A stretch of DNA of 5,384 bases. Source: an uncultured Erysipelotrichaceae bacterium. Its GTDB lineage: Bacteria > Bacillota_I > Bacilli_A > RF39 > UBA660. The translations under genes were made by a program, and so were the position numbers. The notes beneath the pieces are model-generated. The model saw only the letters and a list, made by a program, of their open reading frames with translations, did not search any database and had not been told where the DNA came from. The stretch is taken from the NCBI GenBank assembly GCA_902797415.1, contig CADBSQ010000104.1:1-5384 (forward strand), read 5' to 3'. This document shows positions 1 to 5,384 of this stretch, in pieces (the stretch's first letter is position 1; each line of letters begins with the position of its first letter).

Positions 1-420
1 AGCTGCATTTTTATTATTATAAGTTGCTGTTCCATTTCCACTTAATGTTACTGTTACTTTGTCATTACCTACTAAACCACTAGCTGTTGTTGGTGTTATC
101 GCAAAATTAGATGGTGCATCTGTATTTCCATCATAAACTTTAGTTATTGTGCCATAATTAAATTTACTTACATCTAATTGTTTAGCTCCTATAGCAAAGC
201 TTGCTGTAGTAGTACCAGTATAGTTTCCTATACCCGTTACACTCACAGTGTAAGTTCCTTCATTCTTTGGGGATACTATTTGATTCGAAACATCTTTATA
301 AACCAGTTCATAGTCATCCGTCGTTAAATTTACATCAGCAAAAGCAACTGTACTTGTTATTGCAAAAGCAAAACATGATACCACTAAAAAAACAAAAATA
401 TTTTTACACCTTTTAATCAT
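1..420 (-). CDS. Secreted surface protein with MBG-like and YDG domains (N-terminal part)
   Basis: The frame is open from an ATG at 420-418 through the left edge, giving the first 140 residues. Residues 1-28 form a signal peptide: basic start MIKRCK, a hydrophobic core, and predicted cleavage after AFA28, so the product should be exported. Residues 29-77 match the second half of an MBG-like (bacterial Ig-like) domain with the typical stretch GTYTVSVTGIGNYTG and ending in SFAI. From about residue 85 a YDG domain follows, with the signature KVYDGNT (Y96-D97-G98) and a VTVTLSG strand. Such domains are stalk modules of Firmicutes surface proteins; no enzyme activity is implied. The start is supported by AAAGGAAGG at 427-435, six bases upstream. 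The gene follows the LRR gene on the same strand after 141 bp and is probably co-transcribed. Oddly, the mature protein begins mid-domain. Full length and anchor lie outside the window. Confidence 0.85.
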   Translation of the reverse strand, partial: MIKRCKNIFVFLVVSCFAFAITSTVAFADVNLTTDDYELVYKDVSNQIVSPKNEGTYTVSVTGIGNYTGTTTASFAIGAKQLDVSKFNYGTITKVYDGNTDAPSNFAITPTTASGLVGNDKVTVTLSGNGTATYNNKNAA

Positions 421-450
421 CTTTTTCCTTCCTTTCAAATTAAACTTTTT

Positions 451-470
451 ATTTTAAAATATTTTAAAAT
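451..470. repeat. Perfect AT-only palindrome in the surface-gene gap
   Basis: The decamer ATTTTAAAAT occurs twice head to tail, making a perfect 20-bp palindrome. It lies in the leader of the MBG/YDG gene, between an unused Shine-Dalgarno-like AAAGGAGTGA (read on the minus strand, 471-480) and the real ribosome binding site (427-435). Being A/T only, it would form a weak RNA hairpin. It could be a protein site or simply chance in AT-rich DNA. The surrounding 421-561 gap has TATA-like hexamers but no convincing -35 box and no GC-rich terminator. Confidence 0.4.
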
Positions 471-561
471 TCACTCCTTTCTCTATTTAATAATATATAA
501 CATACTTAGTAGTATAAATAACTAATATAACTATTATTTTTGTTAATGATAAAAATTTACA

Positions 562-3414
562 TTATACTGAACCTTTTACAATGTAAGTATTCCCACTCAA
601 TGCAAAACTTATATTATCAGGAACTTGTACTAATCCATTGTAAATAGGAATACCATTAAAGCTTATCGTCAATGTAGCTGTTGATATATCTTTTTTCGAT
701 ATAGTAACTGTTGCCGTACCATAATTTGAAGTTTGGCCCGCAAATCTTACACTTAAATTATAAGTGCCTGCATCAGTGTAAATAGGAATATCCTCGTCCC
801 ACGTTGCTTCGTTGTCTTGACTAAATTCTATTTTTTTCTCAGTTGGGTTGCTAGATATCGTCACACCTGTGTGTTCATTTCTATCATATATTCCACTGTA
901 AACAGTTAACTCTACAGGATCTGATTTGGTATGTTCAATATTATGGGTACACACATAATTAACACTACCATTTAATGTATTATTACTAGATTGAGTCTGC
1001 CAAGTATACCCTGGTGTTCCCCAATTATGAGCCTCTGGGTTTATAGCTGTAGTTACATTACTAATTTCAGTTGTTGCTCCAGCATCTGAAAAATTCTTAA
1101 GGCATGCACTTCTACCACAAGACCAATAATGCACATTACCAGTTGCACTGCAGGTAGCTGCTTTTTCTTGGTGTTCAGTAAGTAGGTGTCCAAGTGCAGC
1201 TATCTCCCAATCTGCTAACGGTATCGCTGTTGTTAAAGCAGAATCCTCAAAGTGCCTTCTACAATAATTACAAGTATAGCCGCCCACGCACCCTGGTTCT
1301 ATGCATGTTGCGGATTTTTCATCAACATGTACAACGGCAGGAGAAGAAGAATGCGGAAAATCAACTGTTACATTAGCAGTTGTTCCTCCTGTTTTAAAGC
1401 CTTCAGTATTAAAAACTACCGGTGAATTTACAGAACCGATTATATATTTTCCTCCAACTGAACATCCCATACTTATACAAGCTAGATTAGATGAAATATT
1501 GCTCGTAGTGTTGTTGCGAATATTTCCTTTTGTTATCTTTACCAATGTTTTATTATCCGGAACAGTATTTTGAGTTCCTTCATCTATTACTGAATACCTA
1601 AAAACCTCTACTGTATTAGATATACATGAAATATAATCATTGAAAGTAATATCGCCACTAAAAGTAACAGTTGGAAAGTTTATACTTATATCTTGTAAAA
1701 AAACTTTGCATTGAAATGAAGGTGAATTAGTTTCATCAGAATCAAAAAGCTTATCCCCAAAACGAAGTGCCCCTACTCCTAATGTTGTTATACTTGTAGG
1801 TAAAGTTAATGTTTTTATTGTTGTATTTCCGTAAAAAGCTAAATTTTCTATTGTTTCAACTCCATCAGGTACCAAAAAACGTGTATCCCAGCTAGTTACA
1901 TTTAGTTTTATAGGACAATAAATTAAAGTTGTTTTATTTTTATTATATAATACTCCATCCTCTGAAGAAAAAACATTATTCGAAGAGGATACTTCAATTG
2001 ACTTCAAAGTTGCTGGGAACATTCCTGCCACAGTTGAAAGCGAAAGAAGCTTATTCTCAATAGTTGTTACACTTGCAGGTATTGTCAAACTAGTTATTGC
2101 CGTTCCTTCAAATACACTTCCTGTTAAAGTTGTAACTGTACTTGGAATCGTTACACTTTTCACAACGGAAAAAGAAGTACTATCAGAAAATGTACCATTA
2201 AGTTCTACAACTGGAAGCTCCATAACTGTAGTTGGTATTGTTACTGATGAATTACTTGCAGTATATTTATTTTTATTTTTAGCAGCAGTTAAACTTACAC
2301 CATCTCCAGAAAGTTCATACGGCCATAAGCAGCTGCCGCTTGGAAGTGTGAGAGAACTATACCCCGAAGCACTTTTAGGAACTATAAGGTCTGTTAAACC
2401 TGTACAACTGCCAAAGACATTTTTTATACTTGTTACTTCATAAACTCCAACTTTTATAGGAATCTCCACAGTACCTGTAAATCCACTTAGGTTATCTATA
2501 TTTTTAATTTGAATATCTCCATCTAATATAATCCCATTAGAATCCTTATGTATATTCCATGTGGTGCTACATCTATAAATTTTTGCAGTACTTGGAATAT
2601 CTAAAGTAAAAGTAGTAGTATTAGTAGTAGTATTATAATAGCTCCAACTTTCATCAATAAAAAGTGATAAATTCTCACAGCCAGTAAAAGCATTTGAGGC
2701 AATAGTTCCTGCGCCAGATGGATACGGTATAGCGACATATTTTAAATTTGTGCAGTTTTTAAAAGCATTTGAGCCAATGCTAGTACCATAATCTGAAAAA
2801 ATCACCGTATCCAAACTTGTGCAGCCTTCGAACCAACTTTCACCAACTACACCATTTAATATAGTTACATTTCTAAGACCAGTACAACCATAAAAACTTC
2901 TTGCTCCTACATCAGTAAGATTAGAAGGTACGGTTATGCTTTGTAATTTTGTGCACCCTCGAAAAGTATCTCTTTCCATTTTAATAAGACTTGCTGGCAA
3001 AGTTACACTTTCAAGGTTTACACAATTTAAAAAAGTATTAAATCCTATTCTTTTTACACTATCAGGTATAGTTACACTCCTTAGATTTGTACATCCACTA
3101 AAAACCTTACTTTGAAGCCATGTTAGATTTGCAGGGAGCTTTACGCTAGTTAAATTTGTATTTCCTTGAAAAGTTTCATCTCCAACTCTTATTATTGTGC
3201 GTTCATTTAAAGTAGTTGGCATAACATAATTTCCTGAAGGAGCAGGGGTAACTCCAATAACAATACAGTCACTTCCACTAGTGGTATATGTATAAGTATA
3301 ATCACCCACCGTAACTGTATCTGCAAACGAACAAACAGCCGCTGTGCCCAGCGCCAAACCAACTGCTAGCGCCAAACTAAAAATAAACTTTTTTAGCAAA
3401 GATCTACTTTTCAT
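562..3414 (-). CDS. BspA-like leucine-rich-repeat surface protein, 950 aa
   Basis: This is an exported leucine-rich-repeat protein of the BspA/LRR_5 type, probably involved in adhesion or surface binding. Residues 1-31 are a signal peptide with cleavage after SFA31. Residues 78-252 hold about seven 23-residue repeats of the form F-x-GCTNL-x-SVTIP-x-SV. More diverged LRR segments follow at about 300-350, 385-455 and 485-550, the last preceded by the family signature DGVLYNKNKTTLIY. Residues 552-695 are unrecognised. Residues 697-790 contain two ATC-type repeats with CxxC (C715, C718) and CxxxxC (C766, C771). Residues 837-907 are an MBG-like Ig domain ending in TVTI, and 908-950 are the start of another that stops abruptly. 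There is no LPXTG motif, C-terminal membrane helix or recognisable wall-binding repeat. The start is fixed by AGGAGGA at 3421-3427, six bases before the ATG. Specific ligand unknown. Confidence 0.93.
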   Translation of the reverse strand: MKSRSLLKKFIFSLALAVGLALGTAAVCSFADTVTVGDYTYTYTTSGSDCIVIGVTPAPSGNYVMPTTLNERTIIRVGDETFQGNTNLTSVKLPANLTWLQSKVFSGCTNLRSVTIPDSVKRIGFNTFLNCVNLESVTLPASLIKMERDTFRGCTKLQSITVPSNLTDVGARSFYGCTGLRNVTILNGVVGESWFEGCTSLDTVIFSDYGTSIGSNAFKNCTNLKYVAIPYPSGAGTIASNAFTGCENLSLFIDESWSYYNTTTNTTTFTLDIPSTAKIYRCSTTWNIHKDSNGIILDGDIQIKNIDNLSGFTGTVEIPIKVGVYEVTSIKNVFGSCTGLTDLIVPKSASGYSSLTLPSGSCLWPYELSGDGVSLTAAKNKNKYTASNSSVTIPTTVMELPVVELNGTFSDSTSFSVVKSVTIPSTVTTLTGSVFEGTAITSLTIPASVTTIENKLLSLSTVAGMFPATLKSIEVSSSNNVFSSEDGVLYNKNKTTLIYCPIKLNVTSWDTRFLVPDGVETIENLAFYGNTTIKTLTLPTSITTLGVGALRFGDKLFDSDETNSPSFQCKVFLQDISINFPTVTFSGDITFNDYISCISNTVEVFRYSVIDEGTQNTVPDNKTLVKITKGNIRNNTTSNISSNLACISMGCSVGGKYIIGSVNSPVVFNTEGFKTGGTTANVTVDFPHSSSPAVVHVDEKSATCIEPGCVGGYTCNYCRRHFEDSALTTAIPLADWEIAALGHLLTEHQEKAATCSATGNVHYWSCGRSACLKNFSDAGATTEISNVTTAINPEAHNWGTPGYTWQTQSSNNTLNGSVNYVCTHNIEHTKSDPVELTVYSGIYDRNEHTGVTISSNPTEKKIEFSQDNEATWDEDIPIYTDAGTYNLSVRFAGQTSNYGTATVTISKKDISTATLTISFNGIPIYNGLVQVPDNISFALSGNTYIVKGSV
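2611..2634. repeat. 12-bp tandem duplication inside the LRR gene
   Basis: AGTAGTAGTATT occurs twice in perfect tandem on the plus strand. On the coding strand it encodes NTTT-NTTT, residues 261-268, in the linker after the first LRR block. The unit is four codons, so copy-number change would keep the frame and only vary linker length. Confidence 0.7.
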
Positions 3415-3420
3415 CTATCG

Positions 3421-3427
3421 TCCTCCT
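3421..3427 (-). promoter_or_regulatory. Ribosome binding site of the LRR gene
   Basis: Read on the minus strand, AGGAGGA lies six bases before the ATG at 3414-3412. It is close to the ideal complement of the 16S rRNA tail and fixes this start, which is also the one that yields an intact signal peptide. Confidence 0.85.
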
Positions 3428-3490
3428 AAATATTGATATATTTTGCAATAAAAACACATAATAACTGATATTTTTATTTACAATAACTTC

Positions 3491-3519
3491 ATCTTAACAC
3501 AGGTAAAAATCGAAGTCAA
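3491..3519 (-). promoter_or_regulatory. Sigma-A-type promoter of the LRR gene
   Basis: On the minus strand, TTGACT (3519-3514) and TAAGAT (3496-3491) are separated by exactly 17 bp. A TG dinucleotide one base before the -10 box gives an extended -10. The predicted start near 3484 leaves a leader of about 70 nt with no obvious riboswitch or attenuator fold. The -35 hexamer matches consensus at five of six positions and the -10 at four of six, offset by the extended element. Confidence 0.75.
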
Positions 3520-3523
3520 TATT

Positions 3524-3575
3524 TAATTTTAAGACATTTTATATTTTTAGGGTAAAATAAACTAATTTTAAGACA
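3524..3575. repeat. Pair of 13-bp direct repeats between divergent promoters
   Basis: TAATTTTAAGACA occurs exactly at 3524-3536 and 3563-3575, 39 bp start to start. A degenerate third copy, TATTTTTAGG, lies between them at 3542-3551. The first copy is four bases upstream of the LRR -35 box, a typical place for an activator. The second is ten bases before the -35-like box of the flavoprotein gene. Directly repeated sites beside a -35 box suit response-regulator-type proteins, but the sequence matches no operator I can name. Confidence 0.5.
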
Positions 3576-3584
3576 AAATAAAAA

Positions 3585-3614
3585 TTAAAAAATTTTTTAA
3601 AAATATTATATAAT
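3585..3614 (+). promoter_or_regulatory. Probable promoter of the flavoprotein gene
   Basis: A perfect TATAAT at 3609-3614 is preceded, after 18 bp, by TTAAAA (3585-3590), which matches four of six -35 positions. Transcription would start near 3621 with a leader of about 30 nt. The region is almost pure A/T, so the -10 is less informative than it looks. A second option is AAGACA (3531-3536), 16 bp, TAAAAT (3553-3558). Confidence 0.5.
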
Positions 3615-3637
3615 ATAAATGTATAAGTTTAAATAAC

Positions 3638-3652
3638 GGAAGTGATAATTTG
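3638..3652 (+). promoter_or_regulatory. Extended ribosome binding site and TTG start
   Basis: GGAAGTGAT at 3638-3646 differs at one base from the extended anti-Shine-Dalgarno complement GGAGGTGAT, and is followed three bases later by TTG. The first in-frame ATG lies only after the FMN-binding and first cysteine residues, so the TTG at 3650 is the start that keeps the fold intact. Confidence 0.8.
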
Positions 3653-4198
3653 AAAAAAATAGTTATATTATTTGGCTCCCCACACTCAAATGGACATACA
3701 AAAAAATTATTGGATTTATTTTTACAATCTTTAAACTTTAAATTTGAAACAATTCTTTTTGATGCCTATAAAGAAAAAATCAGCCCTTGTATGGGCTGTG
3801 ATGTTTGTAAAAAAACAAATAAATGTGTTTTTAACGATTTAGAAAAATTAGAAAAACATTTGGAAGATTGTGATCTTTTAGTAATTGCATCCCCTATTTA
3901 TAACTTGGGGTTTCCTGCTCCTTTAAAAGCAATTTTTGATCGTTTTCAAATATATTATAATTATTTTATAGTCAATAAAAAATATAGAATTAATAAAAAT
4001 AAAAAAACAATCTTGCTTTTAACTTCCGGTAAAAAAAATAACGATTTTATAAATCGTTTTGAAAATCAAATAAACTATACTCTAAAATATTTAAACACTA
4101 AAATTTACTCTAAAGTAATTTGGGATAACACCGATAAGCAACCAGTTTTAAAAAATGAAGTAATAAGTAAAATTAAAAACTTAACTAAAAATCTATAA
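3650..4198 (+). CDS. Iron-sulfur flavoprotein / NADPH-dependent FMN reductase family
   Basis: This is a 182-residue flavodoxin-fold protein, the usual size for the cytoplasmic iron-sulfur flavoprotein (Isf) family that passes electrons using FMN and a [4Fe-4S] cluster. The N-terminal strand KIVILFGSP followed by HSNGHTKKLLD (residues 3-22) is the FMN-phosphate loop. C47-x2-C50-x2-C53-x5-C59 matches the compact cysteine motif that binds the cluster in Isf proteins. SPIYNLGFPAPLKAIFDRF (81-99) is the second flavin-contacting segment. The physiological partner and substrate cannot be read from the sequence, and no redox partner gene is adjacent. It begins with TTG, is divergent from the LRR gene and convergent with the next gene, so it is probably monocistronic. 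It is very AT-rich (one 60-base line, 3961-4020, has 7 G/C), lower than the LRR gene. Confidence 0.92.
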   Translation: MKKIVILFGSPHSNGHTKKLLDLFLQSLNFKFETILFDAYKEKISPCMGCDVCKKTNKCVFNDLEKLEKHLEDCDLLVIASPIYNLGFPAPLKAIFDRFQIYYNYFIVNKKYRINKNKKTILLLTSGKKNNDFINRFENQINYTLKYLNTKIYSKVIWDNTDKQPVLKNEVISKIKNLTKNL

Positions 4199-4202
4199 AA
4201 TT

Positions 4203-4240
4203 AAACCAATCTCCCTAGTTACGCAGGAAGATTGGTTTTT
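4203..4240. terminator. Shared terminator between convergent genes
   Basis: AAACCAATCT (4203-4212) pairs perfectly with AGATTGGTTT (4229-4238). After one C-A mismatch the stem adds three more pairs (4214-4216 with 4225-4227), closing on an eight-base loop. On the plus strand the stem runs into TTTTT (4236-4240), five bases after the flavoprotein stop. On the minus strand it is followed by AATTTTAT, so it can also end the gene whose stop codon is at 4251. Stronger in the plus direction. Confidence 0.85.
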
Positions 4241-4250
4241 ATAAATTTTA

Positions 4251-4877
4251 TTAACCTTTCATAGCTTCTGAAAATTGTTTATAGAAATCAATTACATCTT
4301 GTTTTTTAGTAAATAATTGATTCATATATTCTATAAGTTCATTACCCATTTCAGCTTTCAAGTTCTTTGCATTAGACTCTACTATTTTAAATCCAGACTT
4401 CTCGTAAAATTCTTTACTTTCCTTCAAGATTTTTTCATCTGAACAATTCATTTCTACAACTAATTTGGATAACTTATCTCCATTAAAAGTTAAAATTGTC
4501 TTTGACGAACCGTCTTTTCCTTCTGCATTTAAAACAACTTGGTCGCCGTTAACTTTTAAATCTGTCTTTATTTCTGGCATATCTATTTTTTTATTATTGT
4601 CTTTTGCGGTTTTGTTTTCTTTTTTATCTTTATTTTTTGCATTATCATTTTTAACTTCATTGTTTTGAGCTTCTGCTTGATTTTGATCTTGATTTTGGTC
4701 TTTATTTTCTTCTGTAGTTGCTTCTTGTATGACTGCAGCTTCTTCCGGTTTTACTTCAGCAGTTTTATTTGCATTACATGCAAAAATCACACCTGCACTG
4801 ATAAGTGCCGCTGCCAATACAACTGATCCACCAATAATTAATTTCTTTTTAGTAAGTTCTATTTTTCCTAATTTCAT
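4251..4877 (-). CDS. Membrane-anchored or lipoprotein-like protein of unknown function, 208 aa
   Basis: I do not recognise a named family. Residues 1-12 are basic (MKLGKIELTKKK) and 13-33 are a hydrophobic core ending in IFAC34. That fits a loose lipobox with cysteine at +1 (lipoprotein), but the F before A33 is unusual, so a plain membrane anchor is equally possible. Residues 38-97 are a hydrophilic, Asn/Gln/Lys/Glu-rich linker with a DQNQ duplication. Residues 98-208 look like a compact alpha/beta domain: strands around DQVVLNAEG, KTILTFNGDKLSKLVVEM and GFKIVES, then helices rich in Glu/Lys. The layout recalls small YehR-like (DUF1307) lipoproteins, but I could not confirm homology. AGGAGG at 4886-4891 lies eight bases before the ATG, and the gene has its own promoter. 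It is expected outside the membrane. Confidence 0.88.
   Translation of the reverse strand: MKLGKIELTKKKLIIGGSVVLAAALISAGVIFACNANKTAEVKPEEAAVIQEATTEENKDQNQDQNQAEAQNNEVKNDNAKNKDKKENKTAKDNNKKIDMPEIKTDLKVNGDQVVLNAEGKDGSSKTILTFNGDKLSKLVVEMNCSDEKILKESKEFYEKSGFKIVESNAKNLKAEMGNELIEYMNQLFTKKQDVIDFYKQFSEAMKG
4677..4700. repeat. Near-perfect 12-bp tandem duplication in the linker
   Basis: TTGATTTTGATC (4677-4688) and TTGATTTTGGTC (4689-4700) are adjacent and differ at one base. They encode DQNQ-DQNQ (residues 60-67) in the charged linker of the 208-residue protein. The four-codon unit preserves frame, as in the NTTT duplication of the LRR gene. Confidence 0.6.
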
Positions 4878-4948
4878 TTTTTGTTCCTCCTAATAAATTA
4901 AAATATTTTGATAATTTTTTGGTCCCTTGCTAAATTAAGCATATGTAT

Positions 4949-4977
4949 ATAATACACTATTTTAAAGAAAAAGTCAA
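4949..4977 (-). promoter_or_regulatory. Sigma-A-type promoter of the lipoprotein-like gene
   Basis: On the minus strand, TTGACT (4977-4972) and TATTAT (4954-4949) are separated by 17 bp; each hexamer matches consensus at five of six positions. Predicted transcription start is near 4942, giving a leader of about 65 nt. The -35 box sits within the right arm of the terminator hairpin at 4971-5008. Confidence 0.8.
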
Positions 4978-5008
4978 GTGATAAGTTAACAAAAAATCAC
5001 TCAGACTT
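4962..5008 (-). terminator. Intrinsic terminator of yqeK
   Basis: Read on the minus strand, AAGTC-TG-AGTGAT (5008-4996) pairs with ATCACT-T-GACTT (4982-4971): 11 base pairs with a small internal bulge and a 13-base loop. The right arm runs straight into a T-rich tract (TTTCTTT). It lies 66 bases past the yqeK stop codon and overlaps the next gene's -35 box. Confidence 0.65.
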
Positions 5009-5023
5009 CAAATTCTACCTATT

Positions 5024-5065
5024 GCACCAAAAAAATATATTTAAACTTATTTTTTGTGCTTTTTT
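5024..5065 (+). terminator. Plus-directed terminator-like hairpin beyond yqeK
   Basis: GCAC (5024-5027) pairs with GTGC (5056-5059), extended inward past a two-base bulge by six A-T pairs and two more. On the plus strand the stem is followed by six T residues (5060-5065). It points against yqeK transcription, so it could stop antisense RNA from entering yqeK or act as a 3'-end stem in the yqeK message. Mostly A-T pairing makes it weak. Confidence 0.35.
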
Positions 5066-5073
5066 GTAATACA

Positions 5074-5384
5074 TCAACCATCACAATGATCTAATATCAT
5101 GTCGTTATATGCTTCAAACATATTCTTAGAAAGTAATAAATTTTTAATAAAAAAGCCTTCCATTTGTAATTTTAATCCATAAATCACTGCTGCATCTAAA
5201 TTTTCAAATGCCAACTCTTCCATTTCTTTACTATTTTCGTATTGTCTGTCTTCAGCAAGAAAATCAGCTAAAAATATAATTTTATCTATTACTGTCATGT
5301 TTTTTCTACCCGTTGTATGATATTTAACTGCATTTAATATTTCTTCATCATCAATATTTAAATTTTCCTTTATGTACAACGAAC
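5074..5384 (-). CDS. yqeK: YqeK, HD-domain diadenosine tetraphosphate hydrolase (C-terminal part)
   Basis: The frame enters from the right edge and ends at TGA 5074-5076, leaving about 103 residues, roughly the C-terminal half of a YqeK of about 190 residues. YqeK is a cytoplasmic HD-family phosphohydrolase that splits Ap4A symmetrically into two ADP. Recognisable stretches are IDDEEILNAVKYHTTGR, then NMTVIDKIIFLADFLAEDR, with the conserved YHTTGR motif and the late metal-site Asp of the LAD motif, and an N-D-x-I-L-type end. The first HD residues lie outside the window. A TTG at 5379-5377 is not the real start, because the reading frame and the family alignment continue upstream. In many Firmicutes yqeK follows nadD and precedes rsfS; here the gene ends at a terminator and the next gene is an unrelated lipoprotein-like gene. 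Confidence 0.9.
   Translation of the reverse strand, partial: SLYIKENLNIDDEEILNAVKYHTTGRKNMTVIDKIIFLADFLAEDRQYENSKEMEELAFENLDAAVIYGLKLQMEGFFIKNLLLSKNMFEAYNDMILDHCDG

Noticed and set aside
421..438. In-frame TTG at 438-436 as an earlier start for the MBG/YDG gene
   Set aside because: It would overlap the good AAAGGAAGG site used by the ATG at 420, and the nearest upstream site is more than 30 bases away.
421..561. A separate promoter for the MBG/YDG gene
   Set aside because: Several -10-like hexamers exist (TATACT, TATATT), but none has a credible -35 box at 16-18 bp, and random AT-rich sequence would give the same.
1194..1573. Two plus-strand open frames (60 and 90 codons) inside the LRR gene
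   Set aside because: They lie antisense to strongly recognisable LRR-protein coding sequence, lack ribosome binding sites and encode low-complexity protein unlike any family.
3415..3484. Riboswitch or attenuator in the LRR gene leader
   Set aside because: The roughly 70-nt leader is AT-rich without conserved riboswitch motifs or a stable GC-containing stem.
421..3500. Invertible DNA switch (phase variation) at the surface locus
   Set aside because: No inverted repeats flanking a promoter and no recombinase gene are visible in the window.
4465..4668. Plus-strand 67-codon open frame with a hydrophobic Leu/Phe/Ser-rich end
   Set aside because: It is the antisense image of the Lys/Asn/Asp-rich linker of the lipoprotein-like gene, so the hydrophobic run is an artefact of composition.
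5377..5379. TTG as the start of yqeK
   Set aside because: The frame stays open to the window edge and the YqeK family alignment continues upstream, so the gene is cut by the window rather than starting here.

Overview
The window comes from an AT-rich, low-GC Gram-positive bacterium, most likely an anaerobic member of the Clostridia or a relative. This rests on strong AGGAGG ribosome binding sites, a TTG start, TTGACT/TATTAT-type promoters, a YqeK homologue, and surface proteins with LRR_5, MBG-like and YDG modules of the kind common in host-associated Firmicutes. Species cannot be named from the sequence.

Layout: positions 1-3414 hold two minus-strand genes for secreted surface proteins. The first transcribed (3414-562) is a 950-residue BspA-like leucine-rich-repeat protein with Cys-containing ATC-type repeats and MBG-like domains at its C-terminus. 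The second (420 to beyond position 1) starts with its own signal peptide, then a partial MBG-like domain and a YDG domain, and runs off the window. The LRR protein ends inside an MBG-like domain and the next protein begins inside one at nearly the same point. This is the most interesting feature of the window.

Positions 3415-3649 are a divergent regulatory region. A good minus-strand promoter drives the LRR gene and a weaker plus-strand promoter drives a 182-residue iron-sulfur flavoprotein (3650-4198). A 13-bp sequence occurs twice in direct orientation, 39 bp apart, between them.

Positions 4203-4240 form a terminator shared by the convergent flavoprotein gene and a minus-strand gene (4877-4251) for a membrane-anchored or lipoprotein-like protein of unknown function. 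That gene has its own consensus-like promoter, whose -35 box lies inside the terminator hairpin of the next upstream gene. The upstream gene is the C-terminal part of yqeK (diadenosine tetraphosphate hydrolase), which enters from the right edge.

The genes do not form one pathway. The left half is a cell-surface/adhesion locus, the centre is an isolated redox protein, and the right edge is the end of a conserved housekeeping gene. No RNA genes, CRISPR arrays, insertion sequences or phage genes are visible. No stretch over 300 bases lacks a gene.
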